This document shows, one piece after another, positions 49,086 to 57,936 of a stretch of DNA of 64,000 nt (its first letter is position 1; the number at the start of each line of letters is the position of its first letter). The position numbers and the translations under genes are program-made. This stretch comes from Gordonibacter faecis. GTDB lineage: Bacteria > Actinomycetota > Coriobacteriia > Coriobacteriales > Eggerthellaceae. The notes under the pieces were generated by a model. It worked only from the letters and a program-made list of their open reading frames with translations, was not told the origin of the DNA and ran no database searches. The stretch is taken from contig NZ_JASJEU010000006.1 of NCBI RefSeq assembly GCF_030077735.1, forward strand, positions 1 through 64,000, written 5' to 3'.

Positions 49086-52000
49086 CTAGCAGCCTGGCAA
49101 AATGGGCCGCGACACGCGCACGTGCAGGCTTGCCGTGTCGGTGCCCATCGCCCAGTCGCGGAACGCGTCGAACGTGGCGCGCTCGCCCAGGCCCTCGCGG
49201 TAGCGCACGCTGTCGGTGAGCTCCACCTTGCTGTTGGTATCAACCACGCGAATTGAGCGTGTGACCTCGCCGGATGCGTAGGCCGTGTGCGTTTCCACCA
49301 GCCCCAGTTCGCGAAACACGGCCACGCCACACGCGGCAGATGCGGCGCTCACCACGTGGCCGCCCTCGCTGGCCAGCTGCGCCAAATCGGCGTTGCTCAG
49401 ACAGAAAAACTCGTTGCCATGCTGGCGCTGAACGGCGCGCAGGCGACGATACACCTGTGCCAGGCAATCGTGGTCGGGTGTCATGTCGCGCAGCACCTGT
49501 TCGTTGATGCCCGCATCATTGCGGCCGAACAGCAGGTGAATCTGCGCTGGGCTGCCGTCGCGGCCCGCACGGCCACTCATCTGGTTAAACTCCACCTCGT
49601 TGTACGGCAAATGGTACAGCACCACATGCCGAATGTTTGGGATGTTCACGCCTTCGCCGAAGGCCGAGGTGGCTATGAGCACCTTCAGCGCGTCGGTGCG
49701 GAACAACTCTTCCACACGTGTGCGTTCAGCGCGCGTGAGGCCGGCGTTGTAGAAGCCGATGAGCGGCGCCATTTGCGGCACGCGCTTGCGCAGCGCACGC
49801 GCCACCGACACCGACTGTTCGCGCGAGTTCACGTACACGACGGTTTTTTCGCCCGAGGCGATGAGATTCGCCAGGTAGTCGTCGCGGTTCTTGAGGTTAC
49901 GGCGGTCGTCCAGCCCCAGGTTGGCGCGCACGGTTTCGTCCAGCACCAGCTCGTCGATGGGCAGGGCGGCGCGAATGTCGCGCGCGATGTTGTCGTCGGC
50001 CGTGGCGGTAAGCGCCAGCACCGTGGGGCTGCCCAGCTGCGCGATGGAGCGGCCGATGGCAGAATACGCCGGGCGCTGACCCGCTTTCGCCAGGCCAATG
50101 TGGTGCGCCTCGTCCACCACCACAAACCCGATGCGCCCGGATGCGGCAAACTCACTGGCATGGAAGCCCAGAAACTCCGGCGTGGTAAGCACGATATCCA
50201 CCGAGCCGTCGGCCAGACCCGCAAACGTTTGGCGGCGTTCCTCCGGCGCACTTTCGCCCGTGAGCACCGCCACGGCAATGCCGAACGAATGCAGCGCCTC
50301 ATTTAGGTGAAATGCCTGGTCAGCAATCAGCGCGCGCAGCGGGTAGATAAAGAGGCTGGCCGCGCCGTCGCGCAGGGCGCGGCACGCGGCGTGCACCTGG
50401 AACGTGAGCGACTTGCCGCGACCCGTAGCCATAACGGCCAGCACCGAGCGGCCGGCGTCCAAATGATCAAGCACGACGCGCTGCGACTCATGCAAAGCGC
50501 CGTCCCCGATGATGGCGCGCACCACATCGGCCTCAAGGCCCGCCGGGTCATCCTGCGCCTTGCGCTCCCACGCCGAACGGTTGGCGGCAAGGGCGGCCTC
50601 GTAGGCCTCCACGTCTTCGGGGCAGTGCACGGCGTCGGCGCACAGTTCGGCATCGCTCGTAGCGTAGAGATCGGCCACAAAGGAAAGGTTCTCCGGGTTC
50701 AGGCACGCCTCCAGCGCACCGCACGTGCGCGCGGGCGCGAGCGATTGCAGCATAGCCTTCACCGTGCGGCGGCCACGCCATTCATCAATCTGCACCTCGA
50801 ACGCGGCGTTCACCACGCTGTCGGTGCACATAAGCGCCTCAATGTCCGTGCAATGAAACATGATGCCCGCCACCGTGGCGCTTCCGTCGGACAGCGCGCA
50901 CGAGAAGTGGTTCTTCTCGGCACCCACGGCGCGGCAGTTCGTCAGCGTCACGTCGCGCGCGAGGAAGCACGGCACGGGGTTTTCCTGGCCAAACGGCGCA
51001 AGCGCGTCCAGTTTCTCCACGTTTTCCAGGGAGAGTTCGTCCAGCGCCACGCACGTGTCAATTTCAATGAGCGGGTGGAAGGCGCCTTCGGGCAGCTCGT
51101 CCATGTAGGCGCACAGGCGTTGCGAGAACTCGGGCAGCTTGTCGGCCGGCAGCGTTACGCCTACGGCAGCGTCGTGTCCGCCAAAGCGTGTGAGCAGATC
51201 AGAAGCGTTTTCCACCGCCTTGAACAGGTTCACCTGACCCACGCTGCGGCCCGACCCGCGCGCTTCGTCACCATCAATAGTGAACAGCATGCTGGGCACG
51301 CCGTAGGTATTCACCAGGCGGCTGGCCACAATGCCCTTCACGCCTTCATGCCAGCCTTCGCCCGACACCACGAGCGCTCGCTGGCCGTGGTAGATGTCCG
51401 CAGCCTGGGCTTTCGCGATCTCGGACAGCTCGGCTTCTATGGTGCGACGCTGGTCGTTCACCGCTTCCAGTTGCGAGGCCAAGCGGCACGCTTCGTCGAA
51501 GTCGTCGGTCATCAGCAGGTCGAGCGCCAGCTGCGCGTCGCCCATACGACCGGCGGCGTTCAAGCGCGGAATGAGCGAGAAGCTGAGGTTCGTGGCACTG
51601 ACCGGCTTGTCGCCCGCGCCGCTCGAACCCAGAAGCGCCGCGATACAGGGGCGCGGGCCGTCGTTCATGCGGCAGATGCCGTCGGCCACGAGCGCGCGGT
51701 TTTCGCCGCGCATGGGCATAAGGTCGGCCACCGTTCCCAGCGTGGCCAGGTCGGTGTAGCTGCGCCACAAATGCGGATAGCCGAAGCGCCCGCCCAGCAC
51801 CTGCACCAGTTTCAGCGCCACGCCCACACCGGCCAAGATGGAACTTTCGCAGGTGGCGTCGCACTTGGGATCGGCCACGGGCACGCCCTCGGGTACGAGG
51901 TCGACGGGCTCGTGGTGGTCGGTGATGGCCAGCCCCACGCCCGCTTCCACAATGGCCGCAGCCTCCACCTTGCAAGCGATGCCGCAGTCCACGGTCACAA

Positions 52001-52415
52001 TGAAGTCCGGCCGCTGCTCACGCGCGCGCTTGAACGCGGCCTCGGTCAAGCCGTAGCCTTCCTCGAAGCGCCGGGGAATAAACGGCGTAGCATGTGCGCC
52101 CAGCGCCCGCAACCCGCGCGTGAGCACGGAAGTGGCGGAGATGCCGTCGAGGTCGAAGTCGCCGAACACGAGAATGCGGCCGTCCGCGCGCATGACGGCC
52201 TCCAGCGCGTCGGCCACCTCCGACAGCCCGGGGATGGTGTAGGGGTCAAGCCAATCGCGATCGAGCGAGGGTTCCAGGAAGCGCCGCACGTCGGCGGGTT
52301 CGCTGATGCCGCGCGCCACCAAGGTGGCGGCCACAAAGCGCGGAAGCCCCAGCCCCTGTTGGATGCGCGCGACGGCGGCCGGATCGGCCGCTTTAATGTT
52401 GAACTGGGCAGACAT
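49086..52415 (-). CDS. recJ: RecJ exonuclease fused to a RecQ-like DEAD/H helicase
   Basis: A 1109-residue fusion. Residues 1-560 are RecJ, the 5'-3' single-strand exonuclease: GDFDLDG (85-91, the DYDxDG motif), VDCGIACK, TDHHEPV near 165, and the DHHA1 and OB regions (GRSVGQVNLFKAVENASDLLTRFGGHDAAVG). Residues ~640-1000 are a superfamily 2 helicase: MATGRGKS (Walker A) near 660, VVDEAHHIG near 765, ALTATAD, and the C-terminal lobe with TSAFGEGVNIPNIRHVVLY and QMSGRAGRDG, as in RecQ. E. coli RecJ works with RecQ as separate proteins; here both are one chain. The final ~100 residues are unassigned. Confidence 0.9.
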   Translation of the reverse strand: MSAQFNIKAADPAAVARIQQGLGLPRFVAATLVARGISEPADVRRFLEPSLDRDWLDPYTIPGLSEVADALEAVMRADGRILVFGDFDLDGISATSVLTRGLRALGAHATPFIPRRFEEGYGLTEAAFKRAREQRPDFIVTVDCGIACKVEAAAIVEAGVGLAITDHHEPVDLVPEGVPVADPKCDATCESSILAGVGVALKLVQVLGGRFGYPHLWRSYTDLATLGTVADLMPMRGENRALVADGICRMNDGPRPCIAALLGSSGAGDKPVSATNLSFSLIPRLNAAGRMGDAQLALDLLMTDDFDEACRLASQLEAVNDQRRTIEAELSEIAKAQAADIYHGQRALVVSGEGWHEGVKGIVASRLVNTYGVPSMLFTIDGDEARGSGRSVGQVNLFKAVENASDLLTRFGGHDAAVGVTLPADKLPEFSQRLCAYMDELPEGAFHPLIEIDTCVALDELSLENVEKLDALAPFGQENPVPCFLARDVTLTNCRAVGAEKNHFSCALSDGSATVAGIMFHCTDIEALMCTDSVVNAAFEVQIDEWRGRRTVKAMLQSLAPARTCGALEACLNPENLSFVADLYATSDAELCADAVHCPEDVEAYEAALAANRSAWERKAQDDPAGLEADVVRAIIGDGALHESQRVVLDHLDAGRSVLAVMATGRGKSLTFQVHAACRALRDGAASLFIYPLRALIADQAFHLNEALHSFGIAVAVLTGESAPEERRQTFAGLADGSVDIVLTTPEFLGFHASEFAASGRIGFVVVDEAHHIGLAKAGQRPAYSAIGRSIAQLGSPTVLALTATADDNIARDIRAALPIDELVLDETVRANLGLDDRRNLKNRDDYLANLIASGEKTVVYVNSREQSVSVARALRKRVPQMAPLIGFYNAGLTRAERTRVEELFRTDALKVLIATSAFGEGVNIPNIRHVVLYHLPYNEVEFNQMSGRAGRDGSPAQIHLLFGRNDAGINEQVLRDMTPDHDCLAQVYRRLRAVQRQHGNEFFCLSNADLAQLASEGGHVVSAASAACGVAVFRELGLVETHTAYASGEVTRSIRVVDTNSKVELTDSVRYREGLGERATFDAFRDWAMGTDTASLHVRVSRPILPGC

Positions 52416-52668
52416 GGATACTCATACCTAACATGCGAGAAGTGTTTGTGTCGCCTTCCATTGTCCCACAATCCACCGCCGCTGTCACGACGAACACCCC
52501 CACGCGCCCACCCCCTCCCCGCCACCGGCAAAAGGACGAAGCGCGGGGCGACCGCACGTTCGCCCTCACGCCCCACACCAAGACAGCGCCCCCTTTTATC
52601 ACCCCTTCAACTTTCCCGCGAACAATTGCCTTGCCCTATCCGTGTTATGGTCAGGGAGGTGAAAATTT
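52416..52668. other. Intergenic gap before the sigma/anti-sigma array
   Basis: Divergent from recJ. C-rich on the plus strand, no gene. The promoter-like motif of the first sigma operon lies at 52621-52646. Confidence 0.4.
52621..52646 (+). promoter_or_regulatory. ECF promoter-like motif 1
   Basis: AACAATT (52621-52627), 13 bases, CGTGTT (52641-52646), 22 bases upstream of the first sigma start. The same motif with the same spacing precedes the second and third sigma genes (55213-55238 and 57891-57916). Confidence 0.65.
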
Positions 52669-53277
52669 GTGTCTGAACATATACGCTCGAACGAGTTTAT
52701 TGAAAACGCTATGCGACGTTGGGGCGATACGGTGTTGCGGCTGGCCTTGAGTCATACGCGCAGCGTCAGCGATGCTGAAGATGTGTTCCAAGATGTGTTT
52801 TTACGACTGCTCAAGAACGACACCGTATTCAACGACGATGAGCATTTGAAGGCATGGCTGCTCCGCGTCACCATCAACCGGTGCCTTGACCTGGGACGCA
52901 CAGGATGGAAGAAACGCAATGTACCGCTTGAAGAACGTCACTCGCTTATTGCAGAACCCGTTGACCTCATGAAAACCGACGTGTGGGCGGCCGTGGGTGA
53001 GTTGCCCTTTGACCTGCGTACGGTCGTGCACCTGTTCTACGTTGAAGGTTACACCACCGACGAAATTGCCCGCATAACCAACGCTAACCCCAGCACGGTG
53101 CGCACGCGCCTCCATCGTGCCCGCGCCTGCTTGCGAGAAACCCTGGATCATCTGGAATCTTCCATTTCAACAGCCCAACCGTCGCCTTTTGGAAAGGAGG
53201 CCCACTATGAGCATCGATCCTCTAACTCTCTACGCTTCGAAGATGAGGGAGGTGAAAGCGTCCAACCAATTGCTTGA
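52669..53277 (+). CDS. ECF sigma factor, module 1
   Basis: A 202-residue extracytoplasmic-function sigma factor. Region 2 at about 17-80 (LRLALSHTRSVSDAEDVFQDVFLRLLKND), region 4 at about 105-165 (LPFDLRTVVHLFYVEGYTTDEIARITNANPSTVRTRLHRARACL). The start is GTG 52669 with AGGGAGGTGA 8 bases upstream. The ORF runs 71 bases past the anti-sigma start in another frame, giving a non-homologous tail. Probably drives its own promoter. Confidence 0.92.
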   Translation: MSEHIRSNEFIENAMRRWGDTVLRLALSHTRSVSDAEDVFQDVFLRLLKNDTVFNDDEHLKAWLLRVTINRCLDLGRTGWKKRNVPLEERHSLIAEPVDLMKTDVWAAVGELPFDLRTVVHLFYVEGYTTDEIARITNANPSTVRTRLHRARACLRETLDHLESSISTAQPSPFGKEAHYEHRSSNSLRFEDEGGESVQPIA

Positions 53278-55099
53278 CGCCGTGCTGCAACAAGCCGACG
53301 ATGAACGGGCGGCCGCCGACGAAGACGACATACATCACCCCACCGCAAATGACACAGAGCCAGAAAGCGCGTCCAGCCGCGGCTTCAACCAGCCGCGCGC
53401 CAAACGATCCCCCTCGTTCAAGTTCGCTCTTGCTGCTTGTCTCGTGCTGTTAGTCGGCATCGTGGGCATCTCCCTTGCGATGCCAGTACTTTCCGGCCCG
53501 AACTCTACCTTTGTAGGAAAGGGAGGCACCTCCCCCTTCGCCGTGCAGGCCTATGGGGCAATGGATGACACGCTGTTGCCCTCGGGCTCCCAAGGGGCGC
53601 TCTTCTTCAACTGCGAAACCGAAACGCAGCGCATGATTCCCGTCCAAGCCGACGAATACGCTAACGAGGGCTTCTACTCGGGCTGCGTATTCAGCGTGGA
53701 AAGTTCCGAGAAGGAAATCACACGCATTCAGGCGAATGTGTCGAAGGGTGAGCTTTACCGCGTGACCAGCAAGGTATTCAGCCGCGAAAGCGACCCCGAA
53801 TTTGCGCGAGAAGCAAACGGGTGGAAATGGTACAAGATTGGCCAGGGTGACTACCTGAAAAAATATGACTATGTGGCGGGCGTGCCCTATTATGGCACTA
53901 TTCATGAAGGCGAAGAGAACGTGGGGAAAGACCGCAACGACCCCAGCCGCACAAGCAAGGTGAACCTTTACCAACGCTTGGGTGCAACTATCGATACCGA
54001 CGTTGTGAGCGAACCCGAAACGGACATGAGCAACTATGCCTTTGGTTTGTGGACGAACGAGCCGTTCGACATGATGGCCTACGATCCCGATAATCCTGAC
54101 AATTATTATCCTGATGCTAATATCAATCGGGCGCTTGACACGCTTGACGGCGCACAGCTCACCGTCACGGTGACGTTTGCGGACGGCACGTGCGCCACGC
54201 AGGTGATTGACTTGCACGCAGCCGACTTTAAGGCAAACATCATTACCACAGCCGATGGCATTAACCACGTGGAAGAACTGGTGCCTGAGATTATTGAGGT
54301 TCCTGAACGAACCCTAAATCAGGTCATAGAAGACCGCAACAACGGCTTTGCCTCCATTCACACACTGTATGGCCTGGTGAACGAAACGAACGAAGAGCCC
54401 TTCCCCTGTGGTGAGGCGTCGTATCCCTACTTGGACACACCGCTCACGCAGCCGCGCCAACTTGATCCGCCGCCAGAACCCACCAACGAGCAGCGAGCAG
54501 CAGCGTCCTCTCTGCCACCGGGGCCGTTCATCCCGCGTGAAAACTTGTCCGAGTTCGGCACAAGCTATGACGATGGCAACGGCACTGTGACCACGTTCGA
54601 TAGCGTTGAGCGCTTGGAAACATTGCCCGAAGGCATGGGGATAGCCGACCTCATTGTGTACTATGAGGGAAGCGGCGGACAATACGATGCCGATACGAAT
54701 ACCATCGTTGTATCTGACGGCTACACCATCGCTTCAGACGGCAAGCTTTCGGATGGCTATTCATACGTGTTATTTACCATGACGCTTACAAATACGAGCG
54801 GTGAAGAAAGTGGGAAATTCCTGGGCAACGGCGTTTTCGCGACGCTTGAGAAAGAGGGGGATGGCTACCGCGCCAACCATATCAACATGCACGGCCCCCT
54901 TTGGCGCAGCGACCACGTTGGAGAAACATGGAGGTCAGACTACTACTTCCATACCATGGCTCCTGGCGAAACACACCAGTTCTCCGTTCTCAACGTGGTA
55001 CCGAACGAAACGCTAAACAACCCGAGCCTCGTTTTCGTCTATGCTGGCCTGGCCGGCGAACCCGAGGGAAAAGCCATCCAAGTGGGTGCGCTTCAGTAA
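53207..55099 (+). CDS. Membrane anti-sigma factor-like protein, module 1 (large extracellular part)
   Basis: A 630-residue single-pass protein. The first ~30 residues (LYASKMREVKASNQLLDAVLQQA) resemble the N-termini of the two other modules and probably bind the sigma factor; TM about 83-107; the remaining ~520 residues are extracellular, with duplicated beta-rich segments such as LTVTVTFADGTCATQVIDL. The extracellular part is ~280 residues longer than in modules 2 and 3 and includes a distinct C-terminal domain (DLIVYYEGSGGQYDADTN onwards). No zinc-binding HxxxCxxC motif, so not a ZAS protein. ATG 53207 has AAAGGAGG. Confidence 0.75.
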   Translation: MSIDPLTLYASKMREVKASNQLLDAVLQQADDERAAADEDDIHHPTANDTEPESASSRGFNQPRAKRSPSFKFALAACLVLLVGIVGISLAMPVLSGPNSTFVGKGGTSPFAVQAYGAMDDTLLPSGSQGALFFNCETETQRMIPVQADEYANEGFYSGCVFSVESSEKEITRIQANVSKGELYRVTSKVFSRESDPEFAREANGWKWYKIGQGDYLKKYDYVAGVPYYGTIHEGEENVGKDRNDPSRTSKVNLYQRLGATIDTDVVSEPETDMSNYAFGLWTNEPFDMMAYDPDNPDNYYPDANINRALDTLDGAQLTVTVTFADGTCATQVIDLHAADFKANIITTADGINHVEELVPEIIEVPERTLNQVIEDRNNGFASIHTLYGLVNETNEEPFPCGEASYPYLDTPLTQPRQLDPPPEPTNEQRAAASSLPPGPFIPRENLSEFGTSYDDGNGTVTTFDSVERLETLPEGMGIADLIVYYEGSGGQYDADTNTIVVSDGYTIASDGKLSDGYSYVLFTMTLTNTSGEESGKFLGNGVFATLEKEGDGYRANHINMHGPLWRSDHVGETWRSDYYFHTMAPGETHQFSVLNVVPNETLNNPSLVFVYAGLAGEPEGKAIQVGALQ

Positions 55100-55118
55100 T
55101 TACCGCGATGTGCACTTG

Positions 55119-55145
55119 GCCCCGGTCGACCCACTCGGCCGGGGC
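55119..55145 (+). terminator. Terminator candidate after module 1
   Basis: GCCCCGG pairs with CCGGGGC around a 13-base loop, 20 bases after the stop of the first anti-sigma gene; TTCAGTAT follows. Confidence 0.5.
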
Positions 55146-55212
55146 TTCAGTATAGTGTGACGCGCTTGACGGTGGCGCGGCGCTTCTTTTCGGCCATTTC
55201 GCTATCCTCTGA

Positions 55213-55238
55213 AACAATTGGGGTTGCTTGATCGTATG
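55213..55238 (+). promoter_or_regulatory. ECF promoter-like motif 2
   Basis: AACAATT (55213-55219), 13 bases, CGTATG (55233-55238), 21 bases before the second sigma start. Confidence 0.65.
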
Positions 55239-55259
55239 CTTGGTCGAGGAGGTGAGAAC

Positions 55260-55940
55260 ATGCCTAACCAACAGGGTGCGGGGCCCCGCACCGAGGCGTT
55301 TCTCACGCAGGCCATGGCTGATTGGGGTGACGCGGTGTATCGGCTGGCGCTGAGCCACACGCGGTCGCGCGCCGATGCCGAGGACGTGTATCAGGACGTG
55401 TTTCTGCGTCTATACAACGATGCGACGGTGTTTGAAAGCGCCGAGCACGTGAAGGCGTGGCTTTTGCGGGTGACGGTGAATAGGTGTCATGACCTGGCAA
55501 AATCTGGGTGGAAGCAGCGCACCGTGGAGCTGGACCCCGAGCGCGACTCGCCGGCGGTTCCAGCGCACAACGCCGAAGATGCGGACGTGTGGGATGCCGT
55601 AGGCCAGCTGCCCGACAGCCAACGCTTTGCCGTGCACCTGCATTACGTGGAGGGATACTCAACCGACGAGGTGGCCGAACTTCTCGGTTGCCAGCCCGCC
55701 ACCGCCCGCACCTGGCTCCACCGAGCCCGAGCCCGCGTAAGAGAGTTGCTGGGCGAACGCGGAAACGCCAAACCCAGCCCGACTGCCGCAACCAGACCTC
55801 GGCCATCGCCGAGCAGCACCACACACCAACCCTGCCCTATTATCCCCTTCAGAGAGGAGGCTGACCATGACCAACGACCCCCTGAACCGCTTCGGCGAGA
55901 TGATGAAGGACGTCAAAGCGCCTGCTCATCTTCCCGATAA
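55260..55940 (+). CDS. ECF sigma factor, module 2
   Basis: A 226-residue ECF sigma factor, paralogous to module 1: YRLALSHTRSRADAEDVYQDVFLRLYNDATVF (region 2), LPDSQRFAVHLHYVEGYSTDEVAELLGCQPATARTWLHRARARV (region 4). A Pro/Ser/Thr/Arg-rich tail follows; its last ~25 codons overlap the anti-sigma gene by 74 bases. ATG 55260 has GAGGAGGTGAG upstream, the same leader as in module 3. Confidence 0.92.
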   Translation: MPNQQGAGPRTEAFLTQAMADWGDAVYRLALSHTRSRADAEDVYQDVFLRLYNDATVFESAEHVKAWLLRVTVNRCHDLAKSGWKQRTVELDPERDSPAVPAHNAEDADVWDAVGQLPDSQRFAVHLHYVEGYSTDEVAELLGCQPATARTWLHRARARVRELLGERGNAKPSPTAATRPRPSPSSTTHQPCPIIPFREEADHDQRPPEPLRRDDEGRQSACSSSR

Positions 55941-56907
55941 GGTTCTTGAACAAGCCCGCAACCAACAGACGGCCACCCCTGTAACTTCTACAGATACATC
56001 CACCAACGCGCCCACCTTTTCTGTCAAGCGTTTCCGGTACCGCAAGCTTGCCGTAGCCGCTTGCGCTGCTCTCCTGATAGGCGTTGGACTGCTGGCTGCA
56101 GGACCGATAAGCGCCGCACTTGGCCAAGGAGGCGGAATTGTGAGCGCTCCTACAGATAACTTTTTCCAGATGACCGCTTTTGCCGACGAAGGGACTGATC
56201 AGACAAACGGCCCGGTTACACTTTCCGCCGAAGACTTCTTAATCATGCGCTCAAGCGTGGGATACGTCTTCCATTCCGATACGGGCGAAACCGATTTGAA
56301 CCAGGCGAAAGCGTCGCGCTCCTACAACCTTGACCTTACGTGCACCGGCGACAACGTGACGTCGATGACATACGAGTTGCAAGGCGAGGGTGTGAAGTTC
56401 TTCAACTGGGAGCTTACTTACGAGGGCAGTGGCGCAACTTCCGACGGCCCAACTATCACAGGAGCAAAGGGCGACAACAACAATTCGTTCACCGTTGACT
56501 ACTCCGAACAGGACATCGACACCGCTGAAGCCGTGCACCATGAGATTTACCTGAACTATCTGCTCGACGACGCCCAGAAAGCACTTTGGGATAAGCTGAA
56601 TGCAGCCCACCCACAGAACAAGACTCCCCGAGATTCCCTGAGTGAAGCCGAACTCGCGCCTATTCGAGAAGCGTCCGATAGGCTTGACCTGGCGCTCGCC
56701 CAGCATGATGCCGAAATCATGGCAAACGCGAGGCTTGTCCTCACTGCAACCTTCTCCGACGGCACCACGCAGACAAAGACGTATCGCATTGCCCCTGTGG
56801 ACGATTTCGAAACAGCGTATCGCGCCTACCTTGACACACGTTTTGACGGTGAAGGCACAGCTGCTCCCGACCGCCCCGTGCTTTACACCATAGAAGAAGT
56901 GGTCTAG
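55867..56907 (+). CDS. Membrane anti-sigma factor-like protein, module 2
   Basis: A 346-residue single-pass protein: sigma-binding-like N-terminus (RFGEMMKDVKAPAHLPDKVLEQA), TM about 58-82, then an extracellular domain. The segment after the membrane (NFFQMTAFADEG) and the C-terminal beta segment (LTATFSDGTTQTKTYRIAPVDDFETAYRAYL) are shared closely with module 3. No protease-site or zinc motif recognised. AGAGAGGAGGCTGACC precedes ATG 55867. Confidence 0.78.
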   Translation: MTNDPLNRFGEMMKDVKAPAHLPDKVLEQARNQQTATPVTSTDTSTNAPTFSVKRFRYRKLAVAACAALLIGVGLLAAGPISAALGQGGGIVSAPTDNFFQMTAFADEGTDQTNGPVTLSAEDFLIMRSSVGYVFHSDTGETDLNQAKASRSYNLDLTCTGDNVTSMTYELQGEGVKFFNWELTYEGSGATSDGPTITGAKGDNNNSFTVDYSEQDIDTAEAVHHEIYLNYLLDDAQKALWDKLNAAHPQNKTPRDSLSEAELAPIREASDRLDLALAQHDAEIMANARLVLTATFSDGTTQTKTYRIAPVDDFETAYRAYLDTRFDGEGTAAPDRPVLYTIEEVV

Positions 56908-56946
56908 CGGGATTGTTTGCGATAACACAGCATCCGAACTATGATG

Positions 56947-56978
56947 AATGGGAGCCCGGTTCAAGTCGGGCTCCCATT
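56947..56978 (+). terminator. Hairpin between module 2 and nrdG
   Basis: AATGGGAGCCCG (56947-56958) pairs perfectly with CGGGCTCCCATT (56967-56978), 8-base loop. No T tract, so it may attenuate rather than stop transcription into nrdG. Confidence 0.55.
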
Positions 56979-56998
56979 CGTCTGTGAGGAAGCATCAC

Positions 56999-57703
56999 AT
57001 GAAATTAGCGGGGTTGCAGAAGCTTACGTTGTTGGATTTTCCGGGGCGTACGGCGGCGACGGTGTTTTTGCCGGGGTGCAACTTTCGCTGTCCGTTTTGT
57101 CACAATGCGGATTTAGTAACCGCAGGCGGCGCGGCGGAAACGCCGGAAGTGCCTGTTGAGGAGTTCTTCGCCTTCCTGGATAAGCGACATGGCTTGCTGG
57201 ACGGCGTGTGCATCACGGGCGGCGAACCGCTGCTGCACCCTGAACTGGCCGACTTCTGCGCGCGCATAAAACAGGCCGGCTTCGCCGTGAAGCTGGATAC
57301 GAACGGCAGCTTCCCCGACCGGCTGCGCGACCTGGTGGAAGCAGGCCTCGTGGACTACGTTGCCATGGATATGAAGAACACGCTGGCGCGCTATGCCGAA
57401 ACTGCTGGGGTGCCCGCATTCGACACCACGCCGGTGCGCGCTTCCCTTGACTACCTGCGCTCGGGCGCGGTGCCGTACGAGTTCCGCACCACCGTTGTGC
57501 GCGAACTGCACACCGCCGATGACCTGCGCGCCCTCGCGCGTGACATCGAAGGCGCAGACGCCTGGTACCTCCAAAGCTTCGTCGACACAGAAAACGTACT
57601 CGCTGGCCTGGACACCCTCCACCCCTGGGACCCCGCCGACCTCGAAGCCTTACTTCCCGACCTCCGCCACCACGTCCCTAACACCCAACTCCGCGGCGTG
57701 TAA
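56999..57703 (+). CDS. nrdG: Anaerobic ribonucleotide reductase activating protein (radical SAM)
   Basis: NrdG uses SAM and a [4Fe-4S] cluster to put the glycyl radical on NrdD. The 234-residue protein has LDFPGRTAATVFLPGCNFRCPFCHN (CxxxCxxC cluster site, residues about 26-34), GVCITGGEPLLHPEL (SAM contact) and DTNGSFPDRL. The start is ATG 56999 with GAGGAAG upstream; an earlier frame start at 56948 falls inside the terminator hairpin. It lies on the opposite strand to nrdD, separated by sigma module 3. Confidence 0.9.
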   Translation: MKLAGLQKLTLLDFPGRTAATVFLPGCNFRCPFCHNADLVTAGGAAETPEVPVEEFFAFLDKRHGLLDGVCITGGEPLLHPELADFCARIKQAGFAVKLDTNGSFPDRLRDLVEAGLVDYVAMDMKNTLARYAETAGVPAFDTTPVRASLDYLRSGAVPYEFRTTVVRELHTADDLRALARDIEGADAWYLQSFVDTENVLAGLDTLHPWDPADLEALLPDLRHHVPNTQLRGV

Positions 57704-57747
57704 GCGAAGCGCACTTTATCTTCACTGATCCAATATCTCTATGTTCC

Positions 57748-57798
57748 ATTAAGGTAAACACTCACACGAACCCAGTTTATGTGAGTGTTTACCTTAAT
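57748..57798 (+). terminator. Terminator of nrdG
   Basis: ATTAAGGTAAACACTCACA (57748-57766) and its exact complement (57780-57798) enclose a 13-base loop; TTTCTTAAC follows. The region is distinctly AT-rich compared with its neighbours. Confidence 0.75.
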
Positions 57799-57890
57799 TT
57801 CTTAACTTTAAGCTGTTCGTTTTGTATTAATAATGATTCTATTACTTATATTATTTTGAGAGGCTTTCGAAAAACTTTTTGCTTTCTGGG

Positions 57891-57916
57891 AACTATTTGG
57901 GGGGCTGGGGCATGTT
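57891..57916 (+). promoter_or_regulatory. ECF promoter-like motif 3
   Basis: AACTATT (57891-57897), 13 bases, CATGTT (57911-57916), 20 bases before the third sigma start. Confidence 0.6.
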
Positions 57917-57936
57917 GGTGGCGAGGAGGTGAGGTT

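Noticed and set aside
50307..52676. 789-codon plus-strand open frame opposite recJ
   Set aside because: Antisense shadow; no motif or ribosome-binding site, and it runs into the first sigma promoter.
56947..56978. GGTTCAAGTC looks like a tRNA T arm
   Set aside because: The flanking arms pair perfectly over 12 bp as a simple hairpin; no other tRNA parts lie upstream, and the stem pairing for a T arm has mismatches.
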